NCBI GenBank assembly: GCA_900239685.1
Contig: OENT01000724.1
Coordinates: 18,011 to 82,010, forward strand
Source of the DNA: Rotaria macrura
Taxonomy: Eukaryota; Rotifera; Eurotatoria; Philodinida; Philodinidae
Reading direction: 5' to 3'
DNA length: 64,000 nucleotides
Below are positions 38,961 to 52,558 of the stretch, piece by piece. The notes under the pieces were generated by a model. The model was not told the DNA's origin. It saw only the letters and a program-made list of their open reading frames with translations, and made no database searches. Positions within the stretch are counted from its first letter, which is position 1. Each line of letters starts with the position of its first letter. The position numbers and the translations under genes are program-made.

Positions 38961-39498
38961 ATGGCCAACTATCAACTGTATCGTAATACAACATTAGGTG
39001 TTACTTTACAAGACACGCTGGAAGAAATGATATCGGTTGGTAATTTTATTTATTCATATTGAGGATATGTATACTTATTATTTTCTTTCATATAGCAAGG
39101 CGCACTGACTGATCAAGCAGCTCTTAAAGTTTTGAGTGAATTCGATCGATCAATTAATTTAGTACTGGATAAACGAATCAATAAAAAAGTTCAATTTTCG
39201 GTATGACAAAGAATATTATTTTAATACTCAAGTAATTGTTTCTTTGTTTTTTTTCTTGTCTAGGGAAAATTAAGCACGTATCGTTTTTGTGACAATGTAT
39301 GGACACTCGTATTGAAAGATTTCAATGTCAAAGATTCTAATCAAGGCCAACATAATGCTGGAAGTTCTACACAACCAATTCGTGCCGATAAAGTTAAAAT
39401 TGTCGCATGTGATGGGAAAGGTCTGTTGTTCTATGTGATTCATTCGAAGCAAAACGGCATTATTTCTATGTTCTATTTCAGGCGCTTCACAATCTTAA
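38961..39498 (+). CDS. GTF2A2: Transcription initiation factor IIA gamma subunit
   Basis: The small subunit of TFIIA, which stabilises TBP on the TATA box in RNA polymerase II initiation. Four exons (38961-39035, 39096-39200, 39264-39420, 39482-39498) give 117 aa; the human protein has 109. Family signatures are [10 protein letters not shown] at the N terminus, then EEMIS and [16 protein letters not shown]. After these come [20 protein letters not shown] and [11 protein letters not shown] near the C terminus, with a short GASQS end. Compared with the usual protein there is an insertion of about 10 residues ([14 protein letters not shown]) before the DKVKI strand. The donor after exon 1 (TCG|GTTGGT) is weak but the phase fits. 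A TTTCAG acceptor-like site lies one base before the ATG. Confidence 0.93.
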
Positions 39499-39633
39499 AA
39501 AAATTTCTTCAAGACTATATTTGATCTTTACTTAAAATTTTCTTTTTTTTTTTGTAAATTAATACTCATCGAAGTTTTTCTTTTCGTTTTTGGGTACTAA
39601 AAACAATATGAAATGAATTTTGTCATCTTTCAG
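39499..39633 (+). promoter_or_regulatory. Short spacer between TFIIA-gamma and the 53BP1-like gene, ending in an acceptor-like site
   Basis: There are 135 bases between the TFIIA-gamma stop and the next ATG. The spacer has a long T run near 39540-39555 and ends tcatctttcag directly against ATG. No AATAAA is visible. It looks like an intercistronic region with a trans-splice acceptor; no start site is evident. Confidence 0.5.
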
Positions 39634-42600
39634 ATGTCACAATATAATGATGTTGCTGGAAGCGATGATATCATATCGCTTAATTTTGAAAGTCAAGATA
39701 CATTAAAGTATTTAGTCGACGTTTATTTTTTCTGCTTCAATGTTATTCTTTTTTCTCATTGAATTTTCTTAGCGAACATTCATATCGAGCTAAACAATCG
39801 GTCAATCATACTGATAAAAATACATCTATCAAAGGTTAGTGATGATTTTAATTTTTTTAATTTTAATGAAAACTATAGCAGTTATTGTTTTATTTTTTTT
39901 TGATAGATCAAGCAAAAGAAAATCAAAAACCAACAGAACAGGTTAGATTTACCGTTTTGCGAAGAAGAAAAAGCTTAGTTCAAGAAAACACACGTACACG
40001 GTTCATTTCAATTGTATCAACGATGTGGTTTGAAACTCAGCGTTTGTTTTTCTCGGTTGGAGTGAAAAGTAGTAGAACGGATTTTTAATGATGTTTTTTA
40101 CGAAATCATACAATCCTTGTTATTAAACAATGATAACTATGGCCTATAGTCATTGCCTTGAAAATATGTTTCGACAATACTAAAAAGACTATATTTGACA
40201 TGTTCATTGTCAAACATAATTGCGTTTCCGACAAACACTCAATACAAAATGGGTAAAAAATAGCTCAGTTAATGATCGGAAGCTCTTTTTAGATCCTGAA
40301 TATCTCAATTTTTCTTATGAAAGAGAGCATGATAGACGTTACTGTTTAATGCAGGACTCTCATTATTTTTAATCCTACGTCTAGCACAGAGAGCAAGATA
40401 AGTGAAATAACATGTAATACTCTCAACGTACTAAATGTTCTCATATATATATTTATATTTATAAAAATAGCTTGTTTCAACGTTAAAGTGAAACATTCGT
40501 TTCAAAAACGGGTACTACAGATTTTTAGGCTATTCTAAAAAAAAGTGTAGATAACTAAGCATAGCAAAGCTCGTCGAATAATTCTAGGAAACACAATGGG
40601 AAAAAAATTGAAACAAGGAAATGATTTCTCGTTTCATTTATTTTGAAACAAAATATTTTTCTATCAAAGTTAAAAGCAATTATTAAATGGTTTGTGACAA
40701 AATTCTAGATGACGAGTAATATGATATTGTCTTTTATGAAATACTAGATCTCACACTATCCTAGTTAACTTGTTTTTCAATAAAAATGCGCACCTTTTCG
40801 AATGAGCAAGTTTCAAATCATAATTTTTTTAAAACTAATCCCTCGTCTCTCTCGCTTCATTGTTATATTAGACAACATAAAAAAGCCATATTAATACATA
40901 CCAAATCTTATTAGCAATCAATATAGAATACGCTTTGGAAAGAAAATTTATTTTCAAAGATTAACTATTTATAATGATGAAAATTAACCTGAATTTTCGA
41001 TTTAAAAACAGATAAGAACAATTAAGAATACTGTTTTTTTTTCTTGAATCTATTCAAGGTTAATAATGAAGAAGCCGATGCCATGCAAACAGACGCTCAA
41101 AATTGTTCTCTTTCGACACAGAATAATGGATTAGCATCTGAGCAACCATCCGATTCAATTGATAATCAAAACAGCGCACCAACGGATAATGTAAGAAAGA
41201 AAAACATGAGTCACTTCTTTTCGCAGACCTACTTTCGTGCTCACTCTTTTAGCCATTTATTATTCAACCACCATTGGCTGAGTCAACGATGGCTGATGAA
41301 ACTGGTATAACAACTGAACAACAAGGTATGATTTAGTTATCGTACGAGGGATGTCTCTAAGTTGTTCAATCGTCTTTTAGTCTAGACAATTTATAAAGTA
41401 TAGAAATCTATGAATCTATATGTTCGTTGAAAAGTCCTTGAACTCGTAGATTACATTGTTGCACAAATATTTGCACATACCGAGTCAATGTATTTACATC
41501 TTTTGTAAATACAAGGCAATCTTGTTGATAAAATGCGACTTTTTACTAATCGTTGAGACAAGTCTTGAAGAGTATGAAAAAATTTAAAATCAATGTTTGA
41601 AAGTGAACTTAGTGATTGTGTATGAAACGGACTACACCGCTAATTAGAGCCAGGAATATTTCTAGAAGAATAAGTTATGAACTCCGAACTCGTTCCAGAA
41701 TATGTAATACGTGTCATAATCAGTATGATACACAAAGACTTGACGAAATCCAAATGATTGAACAGCTGACGGACTCGTTTCATTAGTAATTGTTATTTTC
41801 TTTTAATGAGTTATTCAATTTATATGTATAGATGTATCATCAGTAAAACCACCCGTGGAAGAACAGGTATTATTTCTCTCTTATCTTCAATTGAAAAAAA
41901 ATAGATGTATGGTTATGATCATAGAAAAATTCTGCAATCGACTCAACATCAAAAACAAAATCAGTTTGTATTCATAAGATAAAAACATTGAATAAAAATG
42001 TTTTCTCTTATTTAAGGATGCCAGTGTATCTGGACTGGATCCATCTGGTACAGCGAATAGTGAATATTAAAAATCTAAGTGAAAATTTCATCTAATTATC
42101 TATTTAGATTTACGACTTTACATTTCACCATCAACTAGTCTTCTTGAATCAACTAATGATGATGCACAGTAAGAAAATATTATAACTATGTTATGTATCT
42201 ATTAGAGTTTAATTATAGTCCTAATCCTGGAAATGTCTCAACAACAGATATTGTCGAAAAAAATAAACTATCAGGTACTTTCATATCTCATATTCAATTA
42301 AAGAAAAAACTAAGATTGATTATAAACTAACAATGATACGTATTATTTATAGAATTAAATGATAAACCGAAAGACGAACCAATGGATACAAGCGATGCAC
42401 AAGCTTCTTTAGGCAGTGATGGTATTATTGATTCACAACCTACTTCTGCACTTATTGTTGAATCTACTTCAGCTCGTGAAAAGTCAACCAATCCTCAATC
42501 ACCTGGTCGTAGCAAAATATCTGTGAGTTTACGTTTTATTCTTTTGATAGAAAATACAATATATGCAGAAATCAATCATAAAAATTTGAATTCGAATTGT

Positions 42601-45600
42601 TTCTGACTTCTTGGAATCGCTATCGTTTGCGTACTCGAATGCAATCTCCAAGCACAGTGTGTGAAGCGTGGTTTTTTGCAATGTTTCAATCGACCCACTT
42701 TCTAACATACTAACTTTCAACTAAAAGTTTCTTTTGACTATGCAAGATGCACGAGAAATATATGTTTTACTATATCCATCAATTGAACTACGTGAATATA
42801 TTAGCGAATACATGGAATTCGTAAGTTCGCATAAGACTTAATGGACATCAGAAAAAAAGCTTTTTATCCTATAAATTAATGAATTTCTGTCAAATATTAT
42901 TGTGAAACAAATGTAGCACATTTCAATGTGTAAAATAAATTCATTTCTTGCTAATGAAAACTAGTTTTCGGATCATGTAGAGATCTTCGAATTTCGAACT
43001 ATTATCAGGACTTCGCTTTCTCGAGAACTTGGTCATCAATTACTTCTCTATCCAAGAATCTACTCCAGTTCTTAATGTTTGTAATTCTTACAGGCGAATG
43101 TTGAAAATGAAATTTTTTCTGGTCGATTTCTTGAGAGCCATTGTGCTTAATAAAAAAAACTATACTTTAGATATCACCTGCTTCAAAAGCATTGTACTCA
43201 TTGAGTCAACCAGCAACAAATAAATTCGAAAGTATTCTTGCTAAATTAGCAACTTCACCAGGACGTAAAACAACTTCTGCACAAGAAAATGAAGTTGAGC
43301 CGAATGTAACAATTGTAAGATGTTTTTTGTCGAATATTTTCTTCGCTTATCTATAAAATGTATTCAGCGAGAAGAAGAAGAATTGTTTATCAAAGAGACA
43401 ATATCAAAAGTTCTACGTCGTTATGCCGTCAAAGTTGATCAAAAGGGACGAATTATTTCACGTGAACTTATTATTGAAGTAAGATTACTCTTTTTCTCTT
43501 TTTAAAACCACGACGATGCATGTTTCGTTTTGTCTTTTGTAACAGCGTACTGTCGAAGAAAATACAACAACTCGTTTGGAATCGTGGCCATCTGAAGAAC
43601 AAAAAAAGAATCGTCGTTCAACGACTAAAACTTCTCAAATCGTTGAAACAATTAAGAAGAAACCAGCAAAAGTCAGTGCACCAAAACGAAAGACGAAAAG
43701 TTTGTAAGTATCAGTAGAAATTTCCCATGACTTATTCGTCAGTTTTGAATTGGAATCAGTTATTCATTCGGTTTCAATTCAATAGAACTGTTCATATGGA
43801 TCGAGTTGTAAACGATTTTAATAGATTCCTCTATTGATACACGACGATTCGATCGAATTTCAATCAGAAACTTCTCGGATGAGTTATTTGATTTTCAGAA
43901 GAAAAACAATGATTAGCAATTTTCGTTAAAGATTAGATCCATACAACGTATAGGCCCTAATTCACAGATAAACTTATCCCATTTAAAAAGGTTTACAAAT
44001 CGAATAGACTTTATTTTGAAATAAGGGATAAATATCTCATGGAAATTATAGCAGCGACGTTCTGTGAAAAGAAAATTTTTTCGCTTAGTAAAATCTTAAT
44101 CAAACATTAGGATTGTTAACGATTCACAGTACTATTTCGTTTGAACGAAGAGAACTTCTTTGAGTTTGAAGCATATCTGTGAAAATTTCTATCTACTTTT
44201 GAATCTGAACATATCATGGAATTGTAAAATCACGAGCCTATTAAACGACATTTAAATAGTCATTATTGAAGTGCTCATTTTTGTTGTTAGAAAACCAGCA
44301 TCCAATGCTGTTTCACGTAAAACGTCAAAAAATGCTCAAAGGTAATATAAAATATGGATTGAATCATATTTAAATCGTACTAATGCTCGTAGTGATGACG
44401 ATGAAGTATCAAGAACTAATACAAATGAAGATTCTTCCAGTGATGATAATGATAGTGATAGTGATGATAACGCACCAACTGACGATGTTAGTGGCGATGA
44501 ATTTGCACCCACATCAAAAAATCTTAGTGGACAATCGTTAAAGAAAGGTTTACGAGTTTTTTCTAAATGGGTTGATGGTCACTTTTATCCCGGTGTTATC
44601 GGAGATATTAGCGGTGAAAAGTAAGCTATACAAATGAAAAAGTGATTGTCTTTTTTATTTACCGATTGCATTATTTTTTCTCGTACAGATATATTATTAA
44701 TTTTGACGATGGTGCTAAGCGTTATGTTAAAGCACAAGATATCATATCTCAAAGTTATTTAGATGTGAATCAAAATGTTTTAGCACAAACTCAAGATGGA
44801 TATTTCGATAGTGGCATTGTTAAGCGTTTGGTAAAGAAGAAAAAAAGTGGAAAATTAGGTTATGTTATTGATAAAGATGGTAAAGAGAAATGGTATCCAT
44901 TACGTTTTATTTCATTAACTCATGAACAAGCTGAACATTTACCAACGGTTAATAACAATACAGAAGGTATTGGATTCATGTTAATATATCGTTTGAATAA
45001 CAAACTATTCATGTTTTACTTCTAGCAACAACAAATATTGTTCAAGGAAAACGAAAACGAACCTTAACAGTACCTCAATCGCCTAATAAGAAGACTAAAA
45101 GTTCGATTTTTCCATCACCAAATAAAAGTCAACGATCGAGTACGAATATCGAATAAATAAGAATGTTTATTCTATGCTTTTGTTTTTCTTCTTCATGAAT
45201 TAATCTAGCATTTACACCATCACGTCAAACAAAATTATTTAATACTATGCATTTTCTTATCACGGGTTTCAATGGTAAGACATGATCATGCGTTTTCTAC
45301 TTTATAACAACGTATTTTGTTTTCAGATTCAATGGATACTCGTCATAAGATTCAGGATTCGATTGAAAGTCATGGTGGAAGAGTTATTGAAAAAATGCCA
45401 CCGGCTGTAAGCATACAACATTTATTCTATCTTTTATTTTGATGCATTTGATTATCTTTGATTAGAATCGACGTGATAATGTCTATTTAATATCAGATAT
45501 AGCACGAAAAACAGCGAAATTTTTCGATGCAAAAAAATTAAACATTCCTTGTGTAAATTACGAATGGATTAATGAATCTATTGAAAAAGTAAACTTGATA

Positions 45601-45744
45601 TGATGATATTGGAAATAATAATAATACATATGATTCTTTCGTTTTTAGGGTGAAATTCAAAATTGGGAAACACATAAATTAGTTTTGCCTGAGAAAGATC
45701 CTAAAATAGATGATAAGAACAAAGATGAAGATAATGAAGATTAG
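39634..45744 (+). CDS. 53BP1-like DNA-damage protein: tandem Tudor plus single BRCT
   Basis: 53BP1-type proteins read methylated histones at DNA breaks and act in the checkpoint and in repair choice. I place 22 exons with consistent phases, from 39634-39707 to 45649-45744, giving 760 aa. The N-terminal half is low-complexity with Ser/Thr-Pro/Gln sites. A basic, Ser/Asp-rich linker follows, then the tandem Tudor fold in exons 44393-44620 and 44689-44966 (KGLRVFSKWVDGHFYPGVIG, YIINFDDGAKRYV, DGYFDSGIVKRL and KEKWYPLRF). A BRCT domain spans 45209-45744 (MHFLITGFN, IESHGGRV, LNIPCVNYEWINESIEKGEI). In place of the second BRCT of 53BP1 there is an acidic tail ending in DEDNED. In 53BP1 the Tudor cage uses W, Y, F, D and Y; here the last aromatic is Ala (FDDGA). 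Intron 3 is about 1.1 kb. Confidence 0.88.
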
Positions 45745-46784
45745 TCTTACATACTATATACTAGGTCTATTTTATGTGTTGTACAAATAGATACAAACTC
45801 GTATTACACTGTTCATATATATTTTGTTTGTTAGAACTTATGTGTGCTAGGTTAAAAAATTCAAATAAATGAATGAATCTACTTAATCCTATAGTTTGAT
45901 TATTCCTAGAAAATCTTTTACTATCCATATGGAATGTAGTAGCTATGTCATAAATATCAACACCAGTGTTAGTGACAGTATAGAGTTTGACTGAAGAAAT
46001 TATTCATACCTCCATATACTAATGTTATTATGAAAAATTGGAACAATCAATGTAATGCTATCGAAATTGTAATTCGAAAAGATTTCTCGTTCGTTATTTG
46101 TTGTACACCTAAAATGGCCAGACACGAACTAATACTAAGATAGAAACCTTTTATAGTCTACTCAAATAGAATCTGTGTAAAAATTCGTAAGTTCTATGAT
46201 CGAATTCATTGTTGAAACGATTAAAGTGACTTGTTGTAAAAGTTTCAAAAGAATACATTATAACAATGAACTAATCTTTATGATCGTACCATGATAAATT
46301 TTGAACTAGACTAACTTATCAACACTTCCTTGGTTCATGGTCTTTTCATATTTATCAACTGATAATTCTTCGGTTTTAAAATACGCAATAACCTATGATT
46401 ACAAGGTTCCTGCTAGCGATAGTAGTAGATATTCTAGAAACGAAATGTCTACATGCTATATTATATTTCTCAATCAATTCCATAAATTGAATGTATGATT
46501 GAAATAAATTCCTCCCCTTCCTGCTCCTTCTACCATAAAAACAAGAGTCAACATTACATATGATCATGCCTATATTTTCTCAAGTTCAACACAACAACTT
46601 GGTAGGTCAACGTGTAATAAACAAATATCTTCAGAGTAAAGACAATCTTATAGTATCTCGATCATAGTTGACATAGAAACAATATTCTAAAAATATATTC
46701 TGATCACATCAATGTACTGTTGTGTTAATGTTTCATGTAAAATTTTTATTTGCACAGATATAACATATTCACTATCAGAAGCTT
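45745..46784. other. Convergent intergenic region
   Basis: This is the 3' flank of the 53BP1-like gene (plus) and of the protease gene (minus). AT-rich. A 63-codon minus-strand frame at 46376-46567 shows no domain. No gene was seen. Confidence 0.5.
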
Positions 46785-49341
46785 TCACTCAATTTCACTG
46801 TTGTAAAAATCACTATTCTCTTGTATCCATTCAATATAACTTGATACTCGTGTATAAATGCCCGGTTTCATTGGACTAGCACATAGTTCACCATAGGAAA
46901 CAATACCATCAATACTATAATACAACATATTCGATAAATTTCGTTGAATGTACAATCCACCACCACTGTCACCTTGACATGTATCACGTTCTCCATTCAG
47001 ATCACCACAACATATTTGTGTATGCCAATTTTTTTTCGTTGATGGTGAAACATTAGTACAGAAATCATTTGGATATATGGTCAGATTAACTTGCTTAAGA
47101 ATAGACGAACCTGAAAGAGAAAAATAACTCGAAAATACTATCTTTCATTGGATACGAATAGTCTTAGATAAATTTCACCTTGATTTGCACCTGGAAAAGT
47201 ATCACCAAAGCCAACAACGATACCAGTCGTATTAATTTCTGTTAGTAAATATGGCAAGCAAGCAAACTGAACTGCTCTCGATGGTCGTAGATAATCTTCA
47301 AGTTTAAGTATGGCAATATCATTAAGTACGCGTTTCTCATCGTAAGACGGATGCTTAGAAGAAAAAAAACATATCCATTATCGATCTAATTGAAAACGTT
47401 GAATGTATCTTACTAAAATCACTTGAAGAACTTTAACAACTCGTCGTTCGCTTGCTCTTTGTCGATCATACAAACCTATATTGACTTCTAATGTCTAACA
47501 CATAAAGTAACCTAAAATAAAGTGAATATTATCTTAATATTTAACTTACACTCTCAATATTTGAATAATATTTATTCCAGACAATAGGCACGGTAAATGT
47601 TTTATAATCGAATCTAAAAGATACAAACTTTTAACTTTTAGAATGGTACGGTTCCGAATTCTACGATGAGTATCATGATTAAAAAGAAAATTACTATTGA
47701 ATAATTAAACATTACATTGTATCATTATTTTCAAGACAGACAGAAGAATTACAATAAATACATAAACTTCTTTGAAAAACTTTCCACAAGTTTTTCAATC
47801 ATATGAATAAATTTCACATGCATTAATATCTTAAAAAGAATATGAGAAATCTTTTGAATGCGAGCTAAAACGTATTCCATTATTCTTTGATATTCAATGT
47901 TTCTCTGTGTGTAAAGTACTTAATAGAGAATTCATTTTTCTACACTCTCCATTGAAAACTGAGTTTTTTATTTTATTTTAAAAAACACTTGACAAGGGCA
48001 AGTGTATTCTATGACTCTTGAGTGTTGCTTATAATTCCTAAGTTGTAAATCTTTGGTTAGGTTACACCCTAAACAGTCGGGAGCATCATTAAAGATTTTA
48101 CAGGATATTAAAATTTGCCGATTTTCATTGTGAGAAAAAAAGCAACTGGTTTAAATTAAGTAATTGTAGATTTCTAGATGATCGACAACGAATTGTGAAA
48201 AGATTTCGAGTAATTCTTTGAGAATACTACTAACGTAAGAGTTAACTGGAATCGTCAAGCGAGCTTGGTTTTTATTGCTCTTCATCATTTATGCGGAAAA
48301 AAAGAATAAGTCTGCACAAGAAACTTACGTGTGACCAACTGTTTTCAAACAATGTGCCTAAAAAATGGAAACAATATTTCATCGTTTTTAAAGAATTTTT
48401 AAATGAAAACAAACCGCAGTTAAAATTGTTTTATGATTGATTAATGTTCCTCCACACATCCAAGATGCTGAAATCTAAAGTATGTTAAAAAGTAGATGTT
48501 TTCATTCATTTAATCTTCGATTTCGTCAGTATTACTAAATAGGATTTGTTATTCATTGAAGCTATTCTCTTATACCGTTGGCGAATAAGAACTGAAAATG
48601 GCCAACTGTATTCAATAGCATTGATGCCACCAATGATACGAGCGTTACGTTGATTATATGTTATGCCACAATCTGCCATGACAAACACAACAAAGAATCG
48701 ATACATCTTGTAGTTAACGAAGAATAATACAATTCGATTACCATCACAAACTGTTCGACCGTTACCAGCTGCGCTCGAATCACAAATACACTGTCCTTTA
48801 AATAGTGATCGATTGATACATTCAGATGCTCGTGAATGACATTTTATAAACAGACATGGCTCTAAACCAAGATTGAACCAATGGTTTTAAAGAAAAAATT
48901 AATATTCATTATGAATTATCAAGAAAGAAAATAAGGACAGATCATATGCAATCAATCAACATGTGAACTACTGAATTTTTCTCTTTCTATAATAACTACT
49001 TAGTGTCATCAGTACATAGATGTTTGTGTAACTTAACTTGACTATTAAGTTGTTATGATTATAGTCGTTCAAAACATACTTATACTAGCAAGTAGAACTA
49101 ATATTATGGTTGTCACGAGTAATATTGTGAAAACAATAAGTACAACAATAACAAAATGTCTCTTCCTTTGAATAAAAATAAAAGCAACAAGATGAATCGT
49201 ATTGAATCGAATATTTCTTTTACTTTGAACAATGATTGCAAATAGATGATGAATGTGATGCATTGGATATTGTATTCTACGATCGATAAGAAAGACTTAA
49301 TTGTTTTTCTTCTAAATTTCTTTTGAATCACTTACATTCAT
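46785..49341 (-). CDS. Type II transmembrane trypsin-like serine protease with an EGF-like module
   Basis: A membrane-anchored S1 protease predicted to act outside the cell. Eleven exons: 49336-49341, 49224-49276, 49086-49165, 48742-48861, 48536-48672, 48415-48474, 48329-48357, 47550-47613, 47414-47494, 47179-47353 and 46785-47110. All phases fit, giving 376 aa. In order: a short Ser/His-rich cytosolic end, one TM segment after KKRH, an EGF-like module (CHSRASECIN, GQCICDSSAAGNGRTVCD), the activation site R|IIGG, the His of LTAAHC, the Asp of LNDIAIL, and the Ser of CQGDSGG. The residue six before that Ser is Asp, and both pocket glycines are present (SYG, KPG), which predicts cleavage after Lys/Arg. 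GDSGGG replaces the usual GDSGGP. The N-terminal two-residue exon is the least certain part; a 715-base intron lies between the seventh and eighth exons. Confidence 0.87.
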
Positions 49342-50079
49342 TTCATTTAAACAGACCTTTGAATGTGTTAACGGGGAAAAAATAGTGTACATAACAATCT
49401 CATCATTGTTTTGTTGTTATAATGTTGAGCAACATCAAGTTAACGATCGTGTTGTAAAGGAAACGAAGATAAGTGTCGTGCGACGACATTCAATTCAAGG
49501 ATTTAATGTCGACGATGACATGAAGAAAAATGAATAGAGTATATGAGAAAAAAAAGAGAGAAGAGAAAAAGAAAAACTCATAATTTCTTTCACAAATTGT
49601 CTCGTTGCAATACTGAGCTTCCGTTTTGTTTTGAAAAAAAAAACGAATTCAATAGAATTATTCGTAGTCATATATATATATTTTATTCCTATATTGTATG
49701 CATGCATTTAAGTACTGGATAGGTTAAGTTAATGACTTTGTCCTTCATTATTCACCTAAATAAATACGAATATCATTATTCGTTTATTAATCATTACATA
49801 GGTAAATTGAATGAACACTACCATATTCAAAAAAAATTGACCATTGTAATGTTCTACTTCTTGATCAAATCAAACGAGAATCTGTCAATGTTCGATGAAT
49901 AATGATATGAAGCTCGACAGTATTCCGAACAAAACGAGCAAAATGTGAATAGATATAAATGTATTGAACGTAAAGTAAATGCTAGATATGTTATAGTTAA
50001 CACAAATTTCTATTATTCGACAGATGATTTTTCAACCAAACTTTCTATGATATTTATTGTATTATCTATTTGAAAGAAA
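49342..50079. other. Intergenic AT-rich region
   Basis: Upstream of the protease gene. Open frames at 49113-49331 and 49495-49707 on the minus strand are either shadows of protease exons or low-complexity. A short (AT) tract lies near 49669-49682. No gene was seen. Confidence 0.45.
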
Positions 50080-50082
50080 AGT

Positions 50083-51449
50083 ATGATGTATCGAGGAACA
50101 CCAGAAAATCTTGTTCGATTCTATCATCGTTTACATTCCATTGATCATACAACTGATTACTATCAACAAGTTTTCAATCATCTGGATCTACTAATAAAAA
50201 TGACATTTTCTTTAAGTTCGTCAAGATGTGGAGAGTTTTTTTTAATTTCACAAGAAAAACTTCAAATGAAAAACTCTACTCCACACTTGACTAAGATATG
50301 TTTGCTTGAAAAATTTGATCCTGAACAAAATGAAGGCTCCTTAAAATATTTGACTCATCGACGTGGGGTTTTTTTTTAGAAAACTTTTCGTGCATTGAAT
50401 ACTTTCAGTAAACTTTAAAATTTTTACAGCTGCAAAGAATAATATAAGGTTTCGACTACAGTTCAAACATATACTTTAAATTTAATATGATTCGATTCGA
50501 CGTCACTCACAATCGATTTTCAAGGTAATACGTTAAAATTTGTCAACAAAATCTCCGTTTTTTCGCTGCACGGATATAATTATATTTAATAAACTGCCAT
50601 TGGAATACTCAATAGTATTGTAGCATTAGATGAAAATCAAACACATATTCGTGTCGAGGTCAATGGAATGATTGAATTTCATTATTGTTTTAATCTGTTT
50701 ATACGCTCGATTAGTGAAATACCATTGCTTTTGTGTTCCTTTTTTTCTCTTTGCAACACATTTAAGAATAATTGGATGCTTTCAACGGATTATATTCTGC
50801 TGTTGGTTCAACATTAAAAAACTAAAGTTCGATACGAGCATGAACGAAAGTTAAATACAGTATTTGCCAAATTACGATAGTATAATGAATAGAAATTATA
50901 ACTATTCTACAACACTACTATACATGATGATTTGGACGTATGTATCAACAACAGTATTAGTAGAGAATTGATTGGTACATTTTAGATTCGATTTTCTTCT
51001 TCATCGTTGATGGTGACCGTTGATGACTTCTATGATATTCGTCTTAATAAAATGTTACTAAATGTTAATCGTCAAAAGTCAACAATGATATTATGAAAAA
51101 AAAAAGACAAGACCAATACTAAATTTGTTGATCATATGACAGAAGATTTTAATCAAAACAAAAAAACATTTCTTCCGCTAGAACACAGAAGTAATCGCTG
51201 TTCTTTTTTTAGTGATTTAGTTCAGAGAAACAGTTGAAAAAATTTCAAATCTTTCAGTACATTTCCATCATTGATTATCCCACATGTAGCATTACCATTG
51301 ACATACTCTCTAAACACCTTCCGTACACCCTCAATTCTACTAATCCTATGAAAGTCCACCATGCTCATCGTTTCAACTTCTGCAGAAAAACAACAAATGC
51401 AACGTTGAAGAATGATCTTATCCCAAGTACTCAATGCAACATGAAATGA
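50083..51449 (+). pseudogene. Possible decayed gene, family not recognised
   Basis: A series of plus-strand stretches here look protein-like but cannot be joined into one clean frame. The first, 50083-50379, reads YRGTPENLVRFYHRLHSI onward for 98 codons. Near 50485-50520 there is IRFDVTHNRFSR, near 50618-50665 VALDENQTHIRVEVNG, near 51005-51095 MVTVDDFYDIRLNKMLLNVN, near 51121-51210 FVDHMTEDFNQNKKTFLPLE, and then a frame at 51234-51449. Stops and frame changes separate them. This could be a decayed multi-exon gene or real exons whose introns I cannot place. I assign no function. Confidence 0.3.
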
Positions 51450-52558
51450 TTTAACTTTTTGATTGATATTCGTGTATTTCTATTTACGAATCCAAACAAA
51501 TATGCAGTATTGTGATAGAAAAACTTAAGCTAAATTATTGACATTTTAAAATCATTTTATTCAAAGTCTTAGTGAAACATCATCTTATTCTCCAGGGAAA
51601 ATATAAGACACGGATTGATAAACATAGAGCATTTTGTAGGTAAACATACAAAACTTTATTCATAGAAAAATAGTACATACATCATCTTAAGATTCCGATG
51701 TGTTTTGACTATTTCCGTCTGTTGTCAACTCTTATCGAGTTCGTGTAATGGTACATTCTTTACCAGGTGCTTGTAAATGTGAGCAAGTATTTCCTTTCTA
51801 CACTGAAAACCACACTCATAATCGAAGGAAAAAGAAAATGAAATCTACACACATTATCGGATCCCATCATGACTACGTGAAACGGAAAAGCGACTAAATT
51901 TTCCACCTCAATAAGTGACTCATAATAACTACTTCATTTCACATGCTCACTATTTATCTATCTACGCTATCTTTTCGATTCAAAACCTATCTTACTTATT
52001 CACTTCAAAATTAAATATTTTACTTAGTTACGTAACAATTATGAAGGTTAGAAAAAAAAATCACCGACTATCGACTCGTATTGACTTCGCGAAGAATACC
52101 TATTGGATTTATGTAATCTTTTCTCTTTCGATCCGTTGCATTGCTCTCAAGAAAAAACGATAGTCAGCCAATGAAGACGTCATTTTTCTCCAATTGACCA
52201 CTCTCGCACTCCACTGACTTGATACTGACCAGTGCAACTTTCGAAAACGTCAATAAGACGAAATCACGTACTGTACAGTCATTTGCGCTAATTATGAATC
52301 TGTCAATTGTACAGTTTAAATTACATAAACAAGAACGAAAATTTGGTGTTTGTAATTGCGTGGTAAATGTAATAGAATGAAAACTTGTATTAAAATAGAA
52401 TCGTAGTTATTCGAGACGACTACCTTTATTTTTCTATTATGAATCTGAAGCATTTGATTCTGTGAAGACAACATAAATGTAGAATTCTAGAAAAAGAAGA
52501 TGCATGCTATTCGTAGATTGCTTCTCCCGAATTTAGATACTTCCTATATAAGGCAATT
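51450..52558. other. Intergenic region
   Basis: The 3' side of the SGNH hydrolase. On the minus strand AATAAA occurs at 52430-52425, about 130 bases after the hydrolase stop, a plausible cleavage signal. A second minus-strand AATAAA lies near 51663-51658. No gene was seen. Confidence 0.45.

Noticed and set aside
51650-51840. Minus-strand AATAAA with a short coding-like stretch upstream (Cys/His spacing)
   Set aside because: The frame is only about 35 codons, with no joinable upstream exon; the Cys/His pattern is too loose to call a zinc finger.
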